Positions 1-9,166 of a stretch of DNA of 64,000 nucleotides are shown piece after piece. The notes beneath the pieces were generated by a model, which saw only the letters and a program-made list of their open reading frames with translations, was not told where the DNA came from and did no database searches. How positions within the stretch are numbered: the first letter of the stretch is position 1; each line of letters begins with the position of its first letter. Source of the stretch: Tatumella terrea (lineage in GTDB: Bacteria > Pseudomonadota > Gammaproteobacteria > Enterobacterales > Enterobacteriaceae). Location of the stretch: the NCBI RefSeq assembly GCF_039523755.1, contig NZ_BAAAFX010000025.1:4234-68233 (forward strand), written 5' to 3'. A program made the translations under genes and the position numbers.

Positions 1-165
1 GACCAGGCAAATACGGGTCGTTGCCGCCGAAATTTTTTTCAGTAAGGTCTGGTGAAACTCTACTGCAGAATACAGCATCGTGAAATCAGCAGCAGATTGG
101 GCGAGTCCGGGCAGTTGCGCGAGGTACTGTTGGTGATTATTGAGTTTAAATTTTGACAATATCAC
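1..165 (-). CDS. pssA: CDP-diacylglycerol--serine O-phosphatidyltransferase, N-terminal fragment
   Basis: Phosphatidylserine synthase, which condenses CDP-diacylglycerol and serine in the route to phosphatidylethanolamine. Only about the first 55 codons are inside the window; the rest runs off the left edge. Read on the minus strand, the peptide contains LSKFKLNNHQQYLAQLPGL and later KKISAATTRICLV, closely matching the start of E. coli PssA. It lies downstream of patZ on the same strand, as in E. coli. There is no ATG at the expected start: the codons read GTG ATA TTG TCA, so GTG at 165 (preceded by an AGAAG-rich stretch) or TTG at 159 must be used. I chose GTG. Identity is strong; the exact start is uncertain. 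Confidence 0.85.
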   Translation of the reverse strand, partial: MILSKFKLNNHQQYLAQLPGLAQSAADFTMLYSAVEFHQTLLKKISAATTRICLV

Positions 166-285
166 AATGCGCTTCTTCTCTGTTCAATGTACGTTTTAAC
201 CGAAAAAGTCATGGTCTGAAGGGCAAGTGTAACATTAACCATGTCCTGTCGTGGCAATTTTACTTTTCTGTACGCTTTTCAAACC

Positions 286-2931
286 TTAACGTAGCGGAAG
301 GCGGAGTGTAACGACGTCCTCATCCGCTTGTCTTTCCACGCTGAACCCCAGCTTTCCTGCCAGTGTCATCATCCCCTGATTACGGGGAAGTGTGATGCCG
401 TTAAGGCGATGCAGTCCATGCTGGCGAGTGTAGGCAATCATCTTCTCCAGCAGCCGGCGGCCAAGCCCGATATTCTTCAGATCTGAACGGACCAGCACGG
501 AAAATTCCGCATCGATATTATCAGCATCTGAAATCGCGCGGGTCACTCCGATAATCTCTTCCTGATCACCGACAGACTGAACAGCGACTATAGCCATTTC
601 ACGGTCATAATCAATCTGTGTCATGTTGGCGAGGTCATCGTGGGTAAATTCATTGATCTCACTGAAATAGCGATAATAGAGATCTTCTTTCGTGACTTTT
701 GAAATAAAGGCCTTCAGGCCCGGTTCATCTTCCGGGAGGATAGGCCGGAAGAGTACCTGTTGACCGTTTTTCAGTATCACCTGCTCTTCCAGGCGTTGCG
801 GATAGGGCCGGATGGCAAGGCGTGATTCACTTTCGCCATTGAACGGTGCCAGCGACACCGTGGCATCGAGCAGGGTCAGCTGGTCTCCTGCCGCCAGCAG
901 CGGATGGATATCCAGCCACTCAATTTCAGGGCAGTCGATAATCATTGTCGAAATCCGCACCAGGCATTCGCTGACCGCTGTAATATCCAGAGCCTGCAAG
1001 GCATTTCTTCCGCGGATGGCGCCCAGCGTGATGGCCCGCTCGACCAGGTTTTTTGCCAGAGTCATATTCAGCGGCGGAAGGGCTACCGCCAGGGGCAGAT
1101 CACTTTTCCATTCACCATTGCCTTCGCCCAGAAGGATTACGGGTCCGAAAAGCGGATCTGACTGTACGGAAATTCTCAGCTCTTCAGCACCGGCCCGCCG
1201 CGCCATACTCTGAACGATAAGACCACGGATATCTGCTTCCGGCCAGGCCTGGCGGGCCCGGCTCAGGATAGCGTCTGCCGCCCGGCGAACATCGGCCGGG
1301 GTATGAAGATACAGCATTACCCCCTGAATCTCAGATTTATGGGGAATATCCGGAGAACGTAATTTCAGCGCGACCGGGTATCCGATATTTTCGGCAACCC
1401 TGACCGCCTGCTGGCTGTCGGCCGCCACCCAGGTAGACAGAGTATTCAGCCCATACCCGCGAAACAGCGTCTGTACTTCGTGTGTATCCAGATGCCTGTT
1501 CCCGGCAGACAGTGTTTGCTGTAACCGCTGACGCAGATTCAGATGCCGTTGCGGCATACCGGCCGGCCGGGCCGGCGTTTCGCGGAGTTGCTGCTGGTTA
1601 CGCCGGTATTCCACCATATGCATAAATGCGGTAATCGTTCCTTCCGGAGTACGCCAGGTCGGGATCCCCGCCTGAGTAAAGGCTTCCCGTGCTTCCCGTG
1701 ACGAGTATTCACCGCACCAGTTGGTCAGCAGAGTTAACCGCCTGCCGCGGGGATGTTCCCTCACCCGGCGGATGATCTCCATGGCACATTCACTGGCCGG
1801 AGAGACGGCACTGGGCGCATGGATGATCATCAGCGCATCGATATCCTGACAGTCCAGTAACGGGGTCATCACGGACAGGTAACGTTCCGTGGTTGCATCA
1901 TCCTGCAGATTGAGCGGGTTACCTGTACGAACGGTGGGCGGCAACACCGATTGTAACGCTTGTGTCAGCTCCGGGCTCATCGGAGCCAGAACGCCTTTTC
2001 GGGTATGAAGTTCATCCAGCGCAAGGGCCGCGGGGGCCGCACCGTTACTGATAATAAATAGCCGTTCACCGCGCAGGGGGCGCATATGACTCAGGGTTTC
2101 GACGGCAGAAAAAAGTTCATGTGTATCTTTGACCCGCAGCATCCCGGCACGGCGGATGGCGGCATCCCAGGCGGCATCCAGACTTTCTGTGGCATCCAGC
2201 AATTCTCTTGCCTCATAACAGCGACCGCTTTTGATCACCAGAATGGGCTTATTACGCGAAGCACTGCGGGAGGCTGACACAAAACGCCGGGCATCCTGCA
2301 GATTTTCCAGCGACAGCAGGATTGCACTGGTTTTGCTGTCCCTGGCAAGAAAGTCGAGGACATCATCGACGGCAATATCAACGCTGTCTCCCAGCCCGAT
2401 AAACCACGAAAATCCCAGATGTCGTTGCTGCGCCCAGTCGAGCAGGGTATTGGAGACGGCGGCAGATTGTGAAATGAACGCCAGCCTGCCGCGGCGTATC
2501 GGCACCGGAGAAAAACTGGCGTTGATCCCCTGCCAGGGGGCCAGCAGTCCCAGACTGTTCGGGCCGAGAATACGCATACCCAATTCACCCGCCAGCCGCT
2601 TCAGTCCGGGCTGTTGATCGCGGGGAGCGGACAGAATAATACAGGCTTTACAGCCGATGGCCGCAAGTTGTCGCAGGATATCTGTGTTACGTGAGGCATG
2701 CGTGCAGATAACGGCCAGGTCCGGGATCAGCGGGAGCTTATCCACTGAGGGATAAGCCAGTACGCCGCAGACCGAGGTCCAGCCCGGGTTGACCGGCAGT
2801 ACCGGACCTTTAAAGCCCCCGGCAAGCAGGTTACGCATCATCAGGTGACCGGCGCGACCAGGCTTCTCCGAAGCACCGATCACTGCGACCGAGGCGGGTT
2901 TCAGTAATGCTTCAAGGCCACGCTGGCTCAT
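286..2931 (-). CDS. patZ: Protein lysine acetyltransferase Pat/PatZ
   Basis: Acetyl-CoA-dependent protein N-epsilon-lysine acetyltransferase; in enteric bacteria the family acetylates and silences enzymes such as acetyl-CoA synthetase. The 881-residue product (E. coli 886) has a large N-terminal NDP-forming acyl-CoA-synthetase-like region (CoA-binding start KPASVAVIGASEKPGRAG, then ligase and ATP-grasp-like parts to about residue 700). A C-terminal GNAT domain covers about 725-881 and includes the acetyl-CoA loop VRSDLKNIGLGRRLLEK. It follows tapT by 30 bp and precedes pssA by 120 bp on the same strand, the E. coli order. Full length with no frameshift. Confidence 0.96.
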   Translation of the reverse strand: MSQRGLEALLKPASVAVIGASEKPGRAGHLMMRNLLAGGFKGPVLPVNPGWTSVCGVLAYPSVDKLPLIPDLAVICTHASRNTDILRQLAAIGCKACIILSAPRDQQPGLKRLAGELGMRILGPNSLGLLAPWQGINASFSPVPIRRGRLAFISQSAAVSNTLLDWAQQRHLGFSWFIGLGDSVDIAVDDVLDFLARDSKTSAILLSLENLQDARRFVSASRSASRNKPILVIKSGRCYEARELLDATESLDAAWDAAIRRAGMLRVKDTHELFSAVETLSHMRPLRGERLFIISNGAAPAALALDELHTRKGVLAPMSPELTQALQSVLPPTVRTGNPLNLQDDATTERYLSVMTPLLDCQDIDALMIIHAPSAVSPASECAMEIIRRVREHPRGRRLTLLTNWCGEYSSREAREAFTQAGIPTWRTPEGTITAFMHMVEYRRNQQQLRETPARPAGMPQRHLNLRQRLQQTLSAGNRHLDTHEVQTLFRGYGLNTLSTWVAADSQQAVRVAENIGYPVALKLRSPDIPHKSEIQGVMLYLHTPADVRRAADAILSRARQAWPEADIRGLIVQSMARRAGAEELRISVQSDPLFGPVILLGEGNGEWKSDLPLAVALPPLNMTLAKNLVERAITLGAIRGRNALQALDITAVSECLVRISTMIIDCPEIEWLDIHPLLAAGDQLTLLDATVSLAPFNGESESRLAIRPYPQRLEEQVILKNGQQVLFRPILPEDEPGLKAFISKVTKEDLYYRYFSEINEFTHDDLANMTQIDYDREMAIVAVQSVGDQEEIIGVTRAISDADNIDAEFSVLVRSDLKNIGLGRRLLEKMIAYTRQHGLHRLNGITLPRNQGMMTLAGKLGFSVERQADEDVVTLRLPLR

Positions 2932-2961
2932 TATATTTCTCCTGAGATATCCTGCTGCAGT

Positions 2962-3663
2962 TTATTCCTGTTGTTGCTGTTTTTCTGTGAGGTACGCCTG
3001 GTGAGAAGGTTTTCCAGCCAGATAACGTTCACGAAAACATTCAAAATGGTTCAGTAACCCGGTCGCTGCTGCTTCATCACCGGCCTGTTCCAGTAATGCG
3101 ATAGCGACTTCCGCGGTGCAATGCTGTCCGGCCCCCGGTGATTCCCGCAGGCTGTAACGGGATGGACGGGTGACATTTAATGACATTACCGGAAACCGGT
3201 CCATCCAGGGGCTTTTTCGAAACATTTTTGCGGCTTCGGTCCAGGTGCCATCCAGCATAATAAACAGCGGCGGCTTCCCCTCGCGCGGCGGGGTAGTGAT
3301 AACTTCTCTGCCGGGGGCCGCATAGTGGCCGGGAAAGACGACCAGCGGCTGCAGCAGGTCATTATTTACCGTCTCCAGCAATGCCGGCGGAGGCGCGGTG
3401 CGGGACCATTCGTAGGCTGTGGTTTCCGGCAGAATATCGGCAATCAGTCGTCCGGTATTGCTCGGTTTCATCGGTTCGGTATCAAACATCACCAGACAAA
3501 ACTGGCTCCGTGCCGGGACGGGAGTGATGGTGTGACATAAACAGCGGGGAACGGGGAGCAGGCAACGCTGACACCGGACGACCCGGTTGCCCCGGGCAAG
3601 GAAGGGGCGGGTGGATCGCGCAAGGCGGTTTGCCCTGAGTGTCAGTACGGCATTATCTGGCAT
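2962..3663 (-). CDS. tapT: tRNA-uridine aminocarboxypropyltransferase (DTW domain)
   Basis: SAM-dependent enzyme that makes 3-(3-amino-3-carboxypropyl)uridine at tRNA position 47 (formerly yfiP). The product is 233 residues (E. coli 232). Visible marks are a cysteine cluster near residues 29-41 (RCQRCLLPVPRCLC), the block MFDTEPMKPSNTGRLI and the DTW-type motif MLDGTWTEAAKMFRKSPW. The open frame extends upstream to a GTG at 3714, but the ATG at 3663 starts MPDNAVLTLRANRLARSTRP, which aligns with the E. coli N-terminus, so I used it. It lies between trxC and patZ on the same strand and is probably co-transcribed with patZ. Confidence 0.93.
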   Translation of the reverse strand: MPDNAVLTLRANRLARSTRPFLARGNRVVRCQRCLLPVPRCLCHTITPVPARSQFCLVMFDTEPMKPSNTGRLIADILPETTAYEWSRTAPPPALLETVNNDLLQPLVVFPGHYAAPGREVITTPPREGKPPLFIMLDGTWTEAAKMFRKSPWMDRFPVMSLNVTRPSRYSLRESPGAGQHCTAEVAIALLEQAGDEAAATGLLNHFECFRERYLAGKPSHQAYLTEKQQQQE

Positions 3664-3740
3664 AGGTATCTTGTTATCCGGGAAAACTGCAGTGTAAATC
3701 AAAAAGGTGATCACTGCGTAATTTTCCCGGAGGGGGGCGG

Positions 3741-4163
3741 TTATCCGCGAGGTTCATCCAGCCATTGTTCAAAACCGGCTTTCGGCAATGCACCGGCCAG
3801 AGTATCGATATGTTTTCCCTGATTAAACAGCATCAGGGTCGGAATACTGCGGATGCGGAAACGGGCACTCAGTTCGGCTTCGTTCTCCGTATTAACCTTA
3901 ATAAAACGCATCTCTGTTGCCCGTTCTTCGGCGACATCCTCAAATACCGGCGCAAATCCGACACAAGGACCGCACCAGGGGGCCCAGAAATCAATCACTA
4001 CCGGTAAGTCATCCCGGAGCAATTTATCCAGTGTGGCCGCGGTCGCATTGATAATCTCTCCGCTAAACAGAGGCTCAGCACAGCGTCCGCATTTCGCGTG
4101 GTCGTCTTTCTTTTCTTCAGGCAGGCGGTTGATGGCAAGACATTGGCTGCATACGGTATTCAT
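3741..4163 (-). CDS. trxC: Thioredoxin 2 (TrxC)
   Basis: Cytosolic thiol-disulfide reductase. The 140 residues match the TrxC length. An N-terminal zinc finger uses two CxxC pairs (C5/C8 and C25/C28), the feature separating thioredoxin 2 from thioredoxin 1. It is followed by a thioredoxin fold with the redox centre WCGPC at 63-67 and the cis-proline segment IRSIPTLMLF. trxC, tapT, patZ and pssA run in one direction as in E. coli, with yfiF divergent. E. coli trxC is OxyR-activated; I did not identify an OxyR site here. Confidence 0.96.
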   Translation of the reverse strand: MNTVCSQCLAINRLPEEKKDDHAKCGRCAEPLFSGEIINATAATLDKLLRDDLPVVIDFWAPWCGPCVGFAPVFEDVAEERATEMRFIKVNTENEAELSARFRIRSIPTLMLFNQGKHIDTLAGALPKAGFEQWLDEPRG

Positions 4164-4336
4164 GATGACCTCTGATAAATGTAAGGCAAATTATATCGTT
4201 GATTATCTGCCATACTGCGTTTACGGGCCAGAAGGATCCATCAATAGCTATAATAGATAGCAGTATTAATGGGCAAAGTTAATAGATTAGCTGCGTGACA
4301 TCAGGTAATCTTCGCGCTCCAGAACAGGAGGAAAGA

Positions 4337-5344
4337 ATGAGCGACGATTTAAAAGGCAAAAGCAATAAAGTTAAAGTGATGTATGTTCGCAACGAGGATG
4401 ATACCCGTCAACGTACAGGGAATCCGCGAACAGGCAAAGGAGGTCGTTCTCCGTCACGTCAGCAGGAGCCAGGTCGCCGTCAGGAAGAGAAATCCCGTTC
4501 TCCGTGGCGCACGGTCTCACGGGCACCATCTGAAGAGGGCGCGACGGCGAAGACTGCCGCCCCGAATGCGGATTCTCCTGTCAGAAATATTATCGATCCT
4601 GAAGTTATTCGTAAGCAGCGTCAGGAAGAAACACGCGTTTATGGTGAAAATGCCTGCCAGGCGCTGTTCCAGAGCCGCCCTGAAGCCATCGTCCGTGCAT
4701 GGTTTGTACAGAGCGTTACCCCGCGTTTTCGTGAAACCCTGCGCTGGCTGGCTGCTAACCGTAAAGCCTATCATGTGGTTGAAGAGGCTGAGCTGGTAAA
4801 AGCGGCGGGCACCGAGCACCATGGTGGCGTCTGTTTCATCATCAAGAAACATATGGGACAGGATGTCAGCGAATGGCTGGCGCAGTCTGCTGAAAAAGAG
4901 TGCGTACTCGCATTAGAAAATGTGGGTAACCCGCATAACCTGGGTGCGATTATGCGTAGCTGTGCGCATTTCGGCGCAAAAGGTATTCTGGTGGATGATG
5001 CTTCATTGCTGGAATCCGGTGCAGCTGTCCGTACGGCGGAAGGCGGGGCTGAACATGTCCAGGCCATCACGGCGAGTCACTTTGAGCAGGGCCTGGAGGC
5101 TTTCCGTCAGGCGGGATACACCATCGTTACCACCTCCAGCCATGCCGGTCAGCCTCTGTCGGCGGCCACACTGCCGGAGAAGATGGTACTGGTACTCGGT
5201 CAGGAAGGCGACGGGCTGACAGAATCAACGCTGAAACAGGGCGACATCAGTCTGTCGATTGATGGTACCGGCCATGTCGAAAGTCTGAATGTCTCGGTAG
5301 CCACAGGGATCCTGCTGGCCGAGTGGTGGCGTCAGAACCACTAA
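4337..5344 (+). CDS. yfiF: SpoU/TrmH-family tRNA/rRNA methyltransferase YfiF
   Basis: Probable SAM-dependent 2'-O-ribose RNA methyltransferase of the SpoU class; the substrate is not established. The 335-residue product has a basic, disordered N-terminal region (about 1-100) rich in Arg, Lys, Ser and Gly, a substrate-binding segment (RVYGENACQALFQSRPEAIV), and a C-terminal trefoil-knot SPOUT domain. SPOUT motifs seen are LALENVGNPHNLGAIMRSC, VLVLGQEGDGL and LNVSVATGILLAEWWRQ. The start is the ATG at 4337, 2 bp after a strong AGGAGGAAAG; the frame is open further upstream to 4295 but homology begins at this ATG. It is transcribed divergently from trxC. Confidence 0.93.
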   Translation: MSDDLKGKSNKVKVMYVRNEDDTRQRTGNPRTGKGGRSPSRQQEPGRRQEEKSRSPWRTVSRAPSEEGATAKTAAPNADSPVRNIIDPEVIRKQRQEETRVYGENACQALFQSRPEAIVRAWFVQSVTPRFRETLRWLAANRKAYHVVEEAELVKAAGTEHHGGVCFIIKKHMGQDVSEWLAQSAEKECVLALENVGNPHNLGAIMRSCAHFGAKGILVDDASLLESGAAVRTAEGGAEHVQAITASHFEQGLEAFRQAGYTIVTTSSHAGQPLSAATLPEKMVLVLGQEGDGLTESTLKQGDISLSIDGTGHVESLNVSVATGILLAEWWRQNH

Positions 5345-5353
5345 GCCGCACAG

Positions 5354-5382
5354 AAAAAAAGCGCCGGTCGGCGCTTTTTTTT
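5354..5382. terminator. Bidirectional intrinsic terminator between yfiF and emrB
   Basis: A-run, GCGCC stem, short loop, GGCGC, then an 8-T run, between the convergent ends of yfiF and emrB. The A-run gives a T-run on the minus strand, so it can end both transcripts. Confidence 0.9.
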
Positions 5383-5398
5383 GCGAAATATCCCGGGA

Positions 5399-6943
5399 CT
5401 AATGGGCACCGCCACCGTCACTGGATTTGCCGCTACTGCCAAACGGGGGTCTGGCAAACCAGATAGTCACCAGTAACAGAATAAAAATGCCACCTGCCGC
5501 CCAGAATATCTCATTGGCAGAAATGATTAACCCCTGATTGGTGATCTGTTGCGCCAGGTAACCAGAGGCCTGCTGGTGGGTCATCCCCAACCCTTCAAGT
5601 TTCTGATACATCTGCTGGGCATTCGGATTATAGGGAGTCACCGACTCTGCCAGCTGACTATGATGCAATGACTCCCGGTTACTCCAGAGGGTGGTCGTGA
5701 CCGAAGTCCCGATCGAACCTGCCAGTGTCCGCAGAAAGTTTGACAGGCTGGACGCTGCCGCCATGCGTTCAGGCGGCAGCCCGGACAAGGTAATGGTTGT
5801 CAGAGGCATAAAGAAGCAGGCGACCGCAAATCCCTGAATAAACTGAGGCCACGCACTGGCTGCAAAATTCATTGCCGGTTCAAAGGTATAAGCACGCCAG
5901 TAAAAACAGACGGCATACATAATGAAGCTGAAGGTCACCAGCATTCGCATATCAAGCTTATGGGCGAATCGTCCGATAATCGGTGACAGGATAACCGGTA
6001 AAATTCCGACCGGCGCAGAGGCCAGCCCGGCCCAGGTAGCAGTATACCCGAAGACCTCCTGCAACAACTGGGGCAGTAAAACGATGGTACCGAAATAGAG
6101 CATATAGGCCAGGCTGATCGATACACAACCGATAGTGAAATTTCGCGAGCGGAACAGCGATAAATCCACGATAGGATGGTCATCAGTCAGCTCCCAGATG
6201 AGCAAGACCAGCAAGGCGACCACCGACAAGACCGTCAGAATGATTATCTCATCCGAACTAAACCAGTCCAGCTCTTTTCCCCTGTCCAGCATGACCTGCA
6301 AACAACCGATACCGATCACCAGGCTGACCAGTCCGACAATATCTATCGGCTGCCGGGTAATTTGCGTCTCCCTGCCGCGGATCGTTTGCAGACTCAGTAA
6401 AATGACCACGATGCCGATCGGCACATTGATGAAAAAGATCCATCCCCAGTGATAATTATCACTGATCCATCCCCCGAGAATAGGGCCGCAAATCGGGGCC
6501 ACAATCACCGTCATCGCCCAAAGTGACAGGGCGACGCTCCGTTTTGCTGGCGGATAGTTGTTCAGCAGCAGACTCTGAGATAGCGGGATCAGGGGGCCGG
6601 CAACCACGCCCTGAATAACACGGAAGAAAATCAGGGTAGACAGGCTGCCTGACATACCACAGGCCCAGGACGCGATAGCAAAACAGATGGTCGATAACAT
6701 GAACAGTCTGACTTCACCAAAGCGTTTGGCAAGCCACCCGGTCAGCGGAATCGAGATAGCGTTCGCGACCCCGAAGGAGGTGATAACCCAGGTCCCCTGG
6801 GAGTTTGAGGCGCCCAGGTTCCCTGCTATGGTAGGGATAGCAACGTTCGCAATGGTGGAGTCCAGTACCTGCATGAACGTTGCCAGTGATAAGGCAATGG
6901 TCATCAGGACCAGCGGAAGTCCTTCCAAAGGTTTCTGTGGCAT
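5399..6943 (-). CDS. emrB: Multidrug efflux MFS transporter, permease subunit EmrB
   Basis: Inner-membrane DHA2-family (14 transmembrane segment) drug:H+ antiporter that works with EmrA and TolC to export hydrophobic uncouplers and antibiotics. The 514-residue product carries the DHA motifs LDSTIANVAIPTIAGNLG (TM1), GWLAKRFGEVRLF (motif A) and the motif-C-like PICGPILGGWISD. It ends in a short Gly/Ser-rich tail. The frame opens at an ATG at 6961 that overlaps the emrA stop as TAATG. I placed the start at 6943 because GGGGA lies 7 bp upstream and the sequence then aligns with E. coli EmrB (QKPLEG). It is the last gene of mprA-emrA-emrB. Confidence 0.95.
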   Translation of the reverse strand: MPQKPLEGLPLVLMTIALSLATFMQVLDSTIANVAIPTIAGNLGASNSQGTWVITSFGVANAISIPLTGWLAKRFGEVRLFMLSTICFAIASWACGMSGSLSTLIFFRVIQGVVAGPLIPLSQSLLLNNYPPAKRSVALSLWAMTVIVAPICGPILGGWISDNYHWGWIFFINVPIGIVVILLSLQTIRGRETQITRQPIDIVGLVSLVIGIGCLQVMLDRGKELDWFSSDEIIILTVLSVVALLVLLIWELTDDHPIVDLSLFRSRNFTIGCVSISLAYMLYFGTIVLLPQLLQEVFGYTATWAGLASAPVGILPVILSPIIGRFAHKLDMRMLVTFSFIMYAVCFYWRAYTFEPAMNFAASAWPQFIQGFAVACFFMPLTTITLSGLPPERMAAASSLSNFLRTLAGSIGTSVTTTLWSNRESLHHSQLAESVTPYNPNAQQMYQKLEGLGMTHQQASGYLAQQITNQGLIISANEIFWAAGGIFILLLVTIWFARPPFGSSGKSSDGGGAH

Positions 6944-6960
6944 GACGTTATCCCCGGCCA

Positions 6961-8127
6961 TTAACCGGCATTCGCCCTGATCACGCCAGCGATCACCTGG
7001 TTCACCTGATCCAGCTGTAACTCAAGCGCGTTACTTTGATAGGCCGGTGTTTTACGCACGGCACTGGCCAATACCGCCCCTTGCGGGTCACTGGTATCAA
7101 CGGTGACCAGCGTGGACAGGCCGATACGCAGCGGATGTTTTGCTAAGTCAGCCGGGTCGATATCCACCCTGACAGGTAAACGCTGCACCACTTTAATCCA
7201 GTTACCGGTCGCATTCTGCGCCGGAAGCAGGGAAAAGGCGCTACCGGTCCCCATATCCAGACCGACGACCTTACCGTGATAGACCACATCATCGCCGTAG
7301 AGATCAGAAACAATGGTCGCCGGTTGTCCGATACGGACACCCGCAAGTTGAGTCTCTTTAAAGTTAGCATCAACCCATAGCTGCTTATCCGGCACTACCG
7401 CCATCAGTGAACTTGACGGGGTAATCTGTGCGCCGACCTGAACTGCACGGCGTGAAATATACCCATCAATCGGGCTGCGGATATCGGTCCGCTGCAGTGC
7501 CAGCCAGGCATCGCGAACCGCTGTCGCGGCTTGCTGAACGGCCGGCTGATTTTCCAGAGAGGTGTTCAGCAATATGGCCTGATTAGCATTGTATTGTTGT
7601 GTTGCCACATCCAGGGCAGCCTGCGCACTGGTCACTGCATCACGGGCGTGCTGTAAATCTTCCCGACCGATCAACTGTGCTTTCCCTAAAGGGATACGGC
7701 GTTGTAAATCTTCCTGAGCCTGCGAAAGGGCGATTTTTTTGAGGGTAATGTTGGCCAGGTACTGTTTACTGTTGATCATTGCCTGGCGGGTCTGACGAAC
7801 GCTGGTGGCAAGTGCAGTCAGCGATTTTTCGTAAGCCTGCCCGGCGTCAGTTTTGTCCAGAGTGACCAGAACGTCGCCCTGTTTAACGTAATCGGTATCA
7901 TCGAACCAGACCTTAGTCACACTCCCGGAGACCTGCGGCATGATCTGCACCTGATTCCCTGCGACATACGCATCGTCCGTGTCCTGATAATGACTCAGGA
8001 CCAGAAACCAGTAGGCGAAATATCCGAGGGCAATGACAACACACAGAACGGCCAGAAGCGTTAATAACGTTTTACGCGCTTTCTTTTTCTTACGTTGGGG
8101 CTGCAGAGTTTCCTCACCTGCACTCAT
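6961..8127 (-). CDS. emrA: Multidrug efflux membrane fusion protein EmrA
   Basis: Periplasmic adaptor (HlyD/MFP family) linking EmrB to the outer-membrane channel TolC. The 388-residue product (E. coli 390) has a short basic cytoplasmic tail (RKKKKARK), one membrane segment at about 20-42, the lipoyl half-motif DTDDAYVAGNQVQIMPQVSG, a long helical hairpin (about 90-210) and a beta-barrel region with GLDMGTGSAFSLLPAQNATG. The start is the ATG at 8127, with GGTGGAG 7-8 bp upstream; a GTG four codons earlier is in frame but less likely. It is preceded by mprA with a 152 bp gap. Confidence 0.95.
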   Translation of the reverse strand: MSAGEETLQPQRKKKKARKTLLTLLAVLCVVIALGYFAYWFLVLSHYQDTDDAYVAGNQVQIMPQVSGSVTKVWFDDTDYVKQGDVLVTLDKTDAGQAYEKSLTALATSVRQTRQAMINSKQYLANITLKKIALSQAQEDLQRRIPLGKAQLIGREDLQHARDAVTSAQAALDVATQQYNANQAILLNTSLENQPAVQQAATAVRDAWLALQRTDIRSPIDGYISRRAVQVGAQITPSSSLMAVVPDKQLWVDANFKETQLAGVRIGQPATIVSDLYGDDVVYHGKVVGLDMGTGSAFSLLPAQNATGNWIKVVQRLPVRVDIDPADLAKHPLRIGLSTLVTVDTSDPQGAVLASAVRKTPAYQSNALELQLDQVNQVIAGVIRANAG

Positions 8128-8279
8128 AGAATTCTCCACCTATGATAAAATTTGAAGTTCCAGCCCCGCTTTTCTGAAGTGATGACAGACGCCGCAGCCG
8201 GAAAAGGCACGGAAGCATAACCAAAACTGAAATAACTGATTTAGCACTTCATGACATTTTACGTGTTTTCAACCACATC

Positions 8280-8789
8280 TCAGGCTTTACTGTCCATTTC
8301 ATCCAGGCGGCCCAGTAATTTTCTGGACAGCGTTTCCAGTTGCTGCTGTTCTTCTGCCGTCAGCACACTCCATAAATGCTTGAGGCTTTCGTGTTGTGGT
8401 GGCAACACTTCACACAGGAAGTCATACCCTTTCTGGGTCAGATGCAGGTGAAGGCAGCGTCTGTCGTTATCGCTTTCCTTACGCTCAATCCAGCCTCGCT
8501 TTTCCAGTTCATCCGCAATCCGTGTGGCGTTGGTGCGGGACGACCCCAGCGCAGAGCTGAGCTCAGAGGGTTGAATACTTTGATTTTCTCGCGCATCCAG
8601 CGTCATCAGCGCAGTAAACAGGGTGTCATTGATGCCGCGATCTTTCAGCATTTTATTACGATTATCGAGCAGTTTACCCTGAATATGCATACACAGACGT
8701 GTCAGCAGGACTTCATGAACGGGATAGTTGGTGTGGCGCTCGGCCAAAACATCGAGCATTTTTTCAATCGGAGAGAATGAACTTCCCAT
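8280..8789 (-). CDS. mprA: MarR-family repressor of emrAB, MprA/EmrR
   Basis: Winged-helix dimeric repressor that senses uncouplers and phenolics and represses its own operon. The 169-residue product (E. coli 176) contains the conserved core SIQPSELSSALGSSRTNATR (recognition helix) and IADELEKRGWIERKESDNDRR (wing). It differs mainly by a shorter C-terminus. It is the promoter-proximal gene of mprA-emrA-emrB on the minus strand. A start with weak Shine-Dalgarno GAGGTAATTCC precedes the ATG. Confidence 0.95.
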   Translation of the reverse strand: MGSSFSPIEKMLDVLAERHTNYPVHEVLLTRLCMHIQGKLLDNRNKMLKDRGINDTLFTALMTLDARENQSIQPSELSSALGSSRTNATRIADELEKRGWIERKESDNDRRCLHLHLTQKGYDFLCEVLPPQHESLKHLWSVLTAEEQQQLETLSRKLLGRLDEMDSKA

Positions 8790-9166
8790 GGAATTACCTC
8801 ACTGATAATAATTATTTTGGTTTCCATTCCAGTCAGTGACCACTCTCATACCCCGTGGCAGAGAGTGACCCGGTAATTTTTTGAGGCTAATAATTACTTG
8901 TGGGAAAGTCACATGACTAAAAGAATATGCCGCTAACGATAGCAAACCCCTCAGGGAGTTAATAGTCCGGAAAGGACTTTTTGTTGGTTTATAATCGGAA
9001 TGATGACGAAAACGCATCAAATGTGTACAACCCGGAGGTTAGAGTCAGGCAGGGCAGGGACGGGCAGCCTCAGAAAGGCAAATTATCCGGCGGTGATCCC
9101 CGGACCGGAGCGGGTTCAGATAAAAAAAGGGACAGCCCGAGGCTGTCCCTTTTTAGCAGGATAAAA
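8790..9166. other. Intergenic region between mprA and proX
   Basis: 377 bp. It should hold the mprA promoter/operator (AT-rich stretches such as AATAATTATTATC near 8802-8814) and the proX terminator. E. coli has ygaXY, ygaZ and ygaH between proX and mprA; none is present. No convincing ORF was found. Confidence 0.6.
9122..9154. terminator. Intrinsic terminator downstream of proX
   Basis: Stem AAAAAGGGACAGCC / GGCTGTCCCTTTT with loop CGA. On the minus strand it is followed by a 7-T run, ending the proVWX transcript 13 bp after the proX stop. Confidence 0.9.

Noticed and set aside
812..1213. Long plus-strand ORF inside patZ
   Set aside because: Antisense to a clearly conserved gene, no ribosome site, composition of a shadow frame.
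4249..4254. TATAAT as the yfiF promoter -10
   Set aside because: No acceptable -35 at 15-19 bp and no extended -10; left unassigned.
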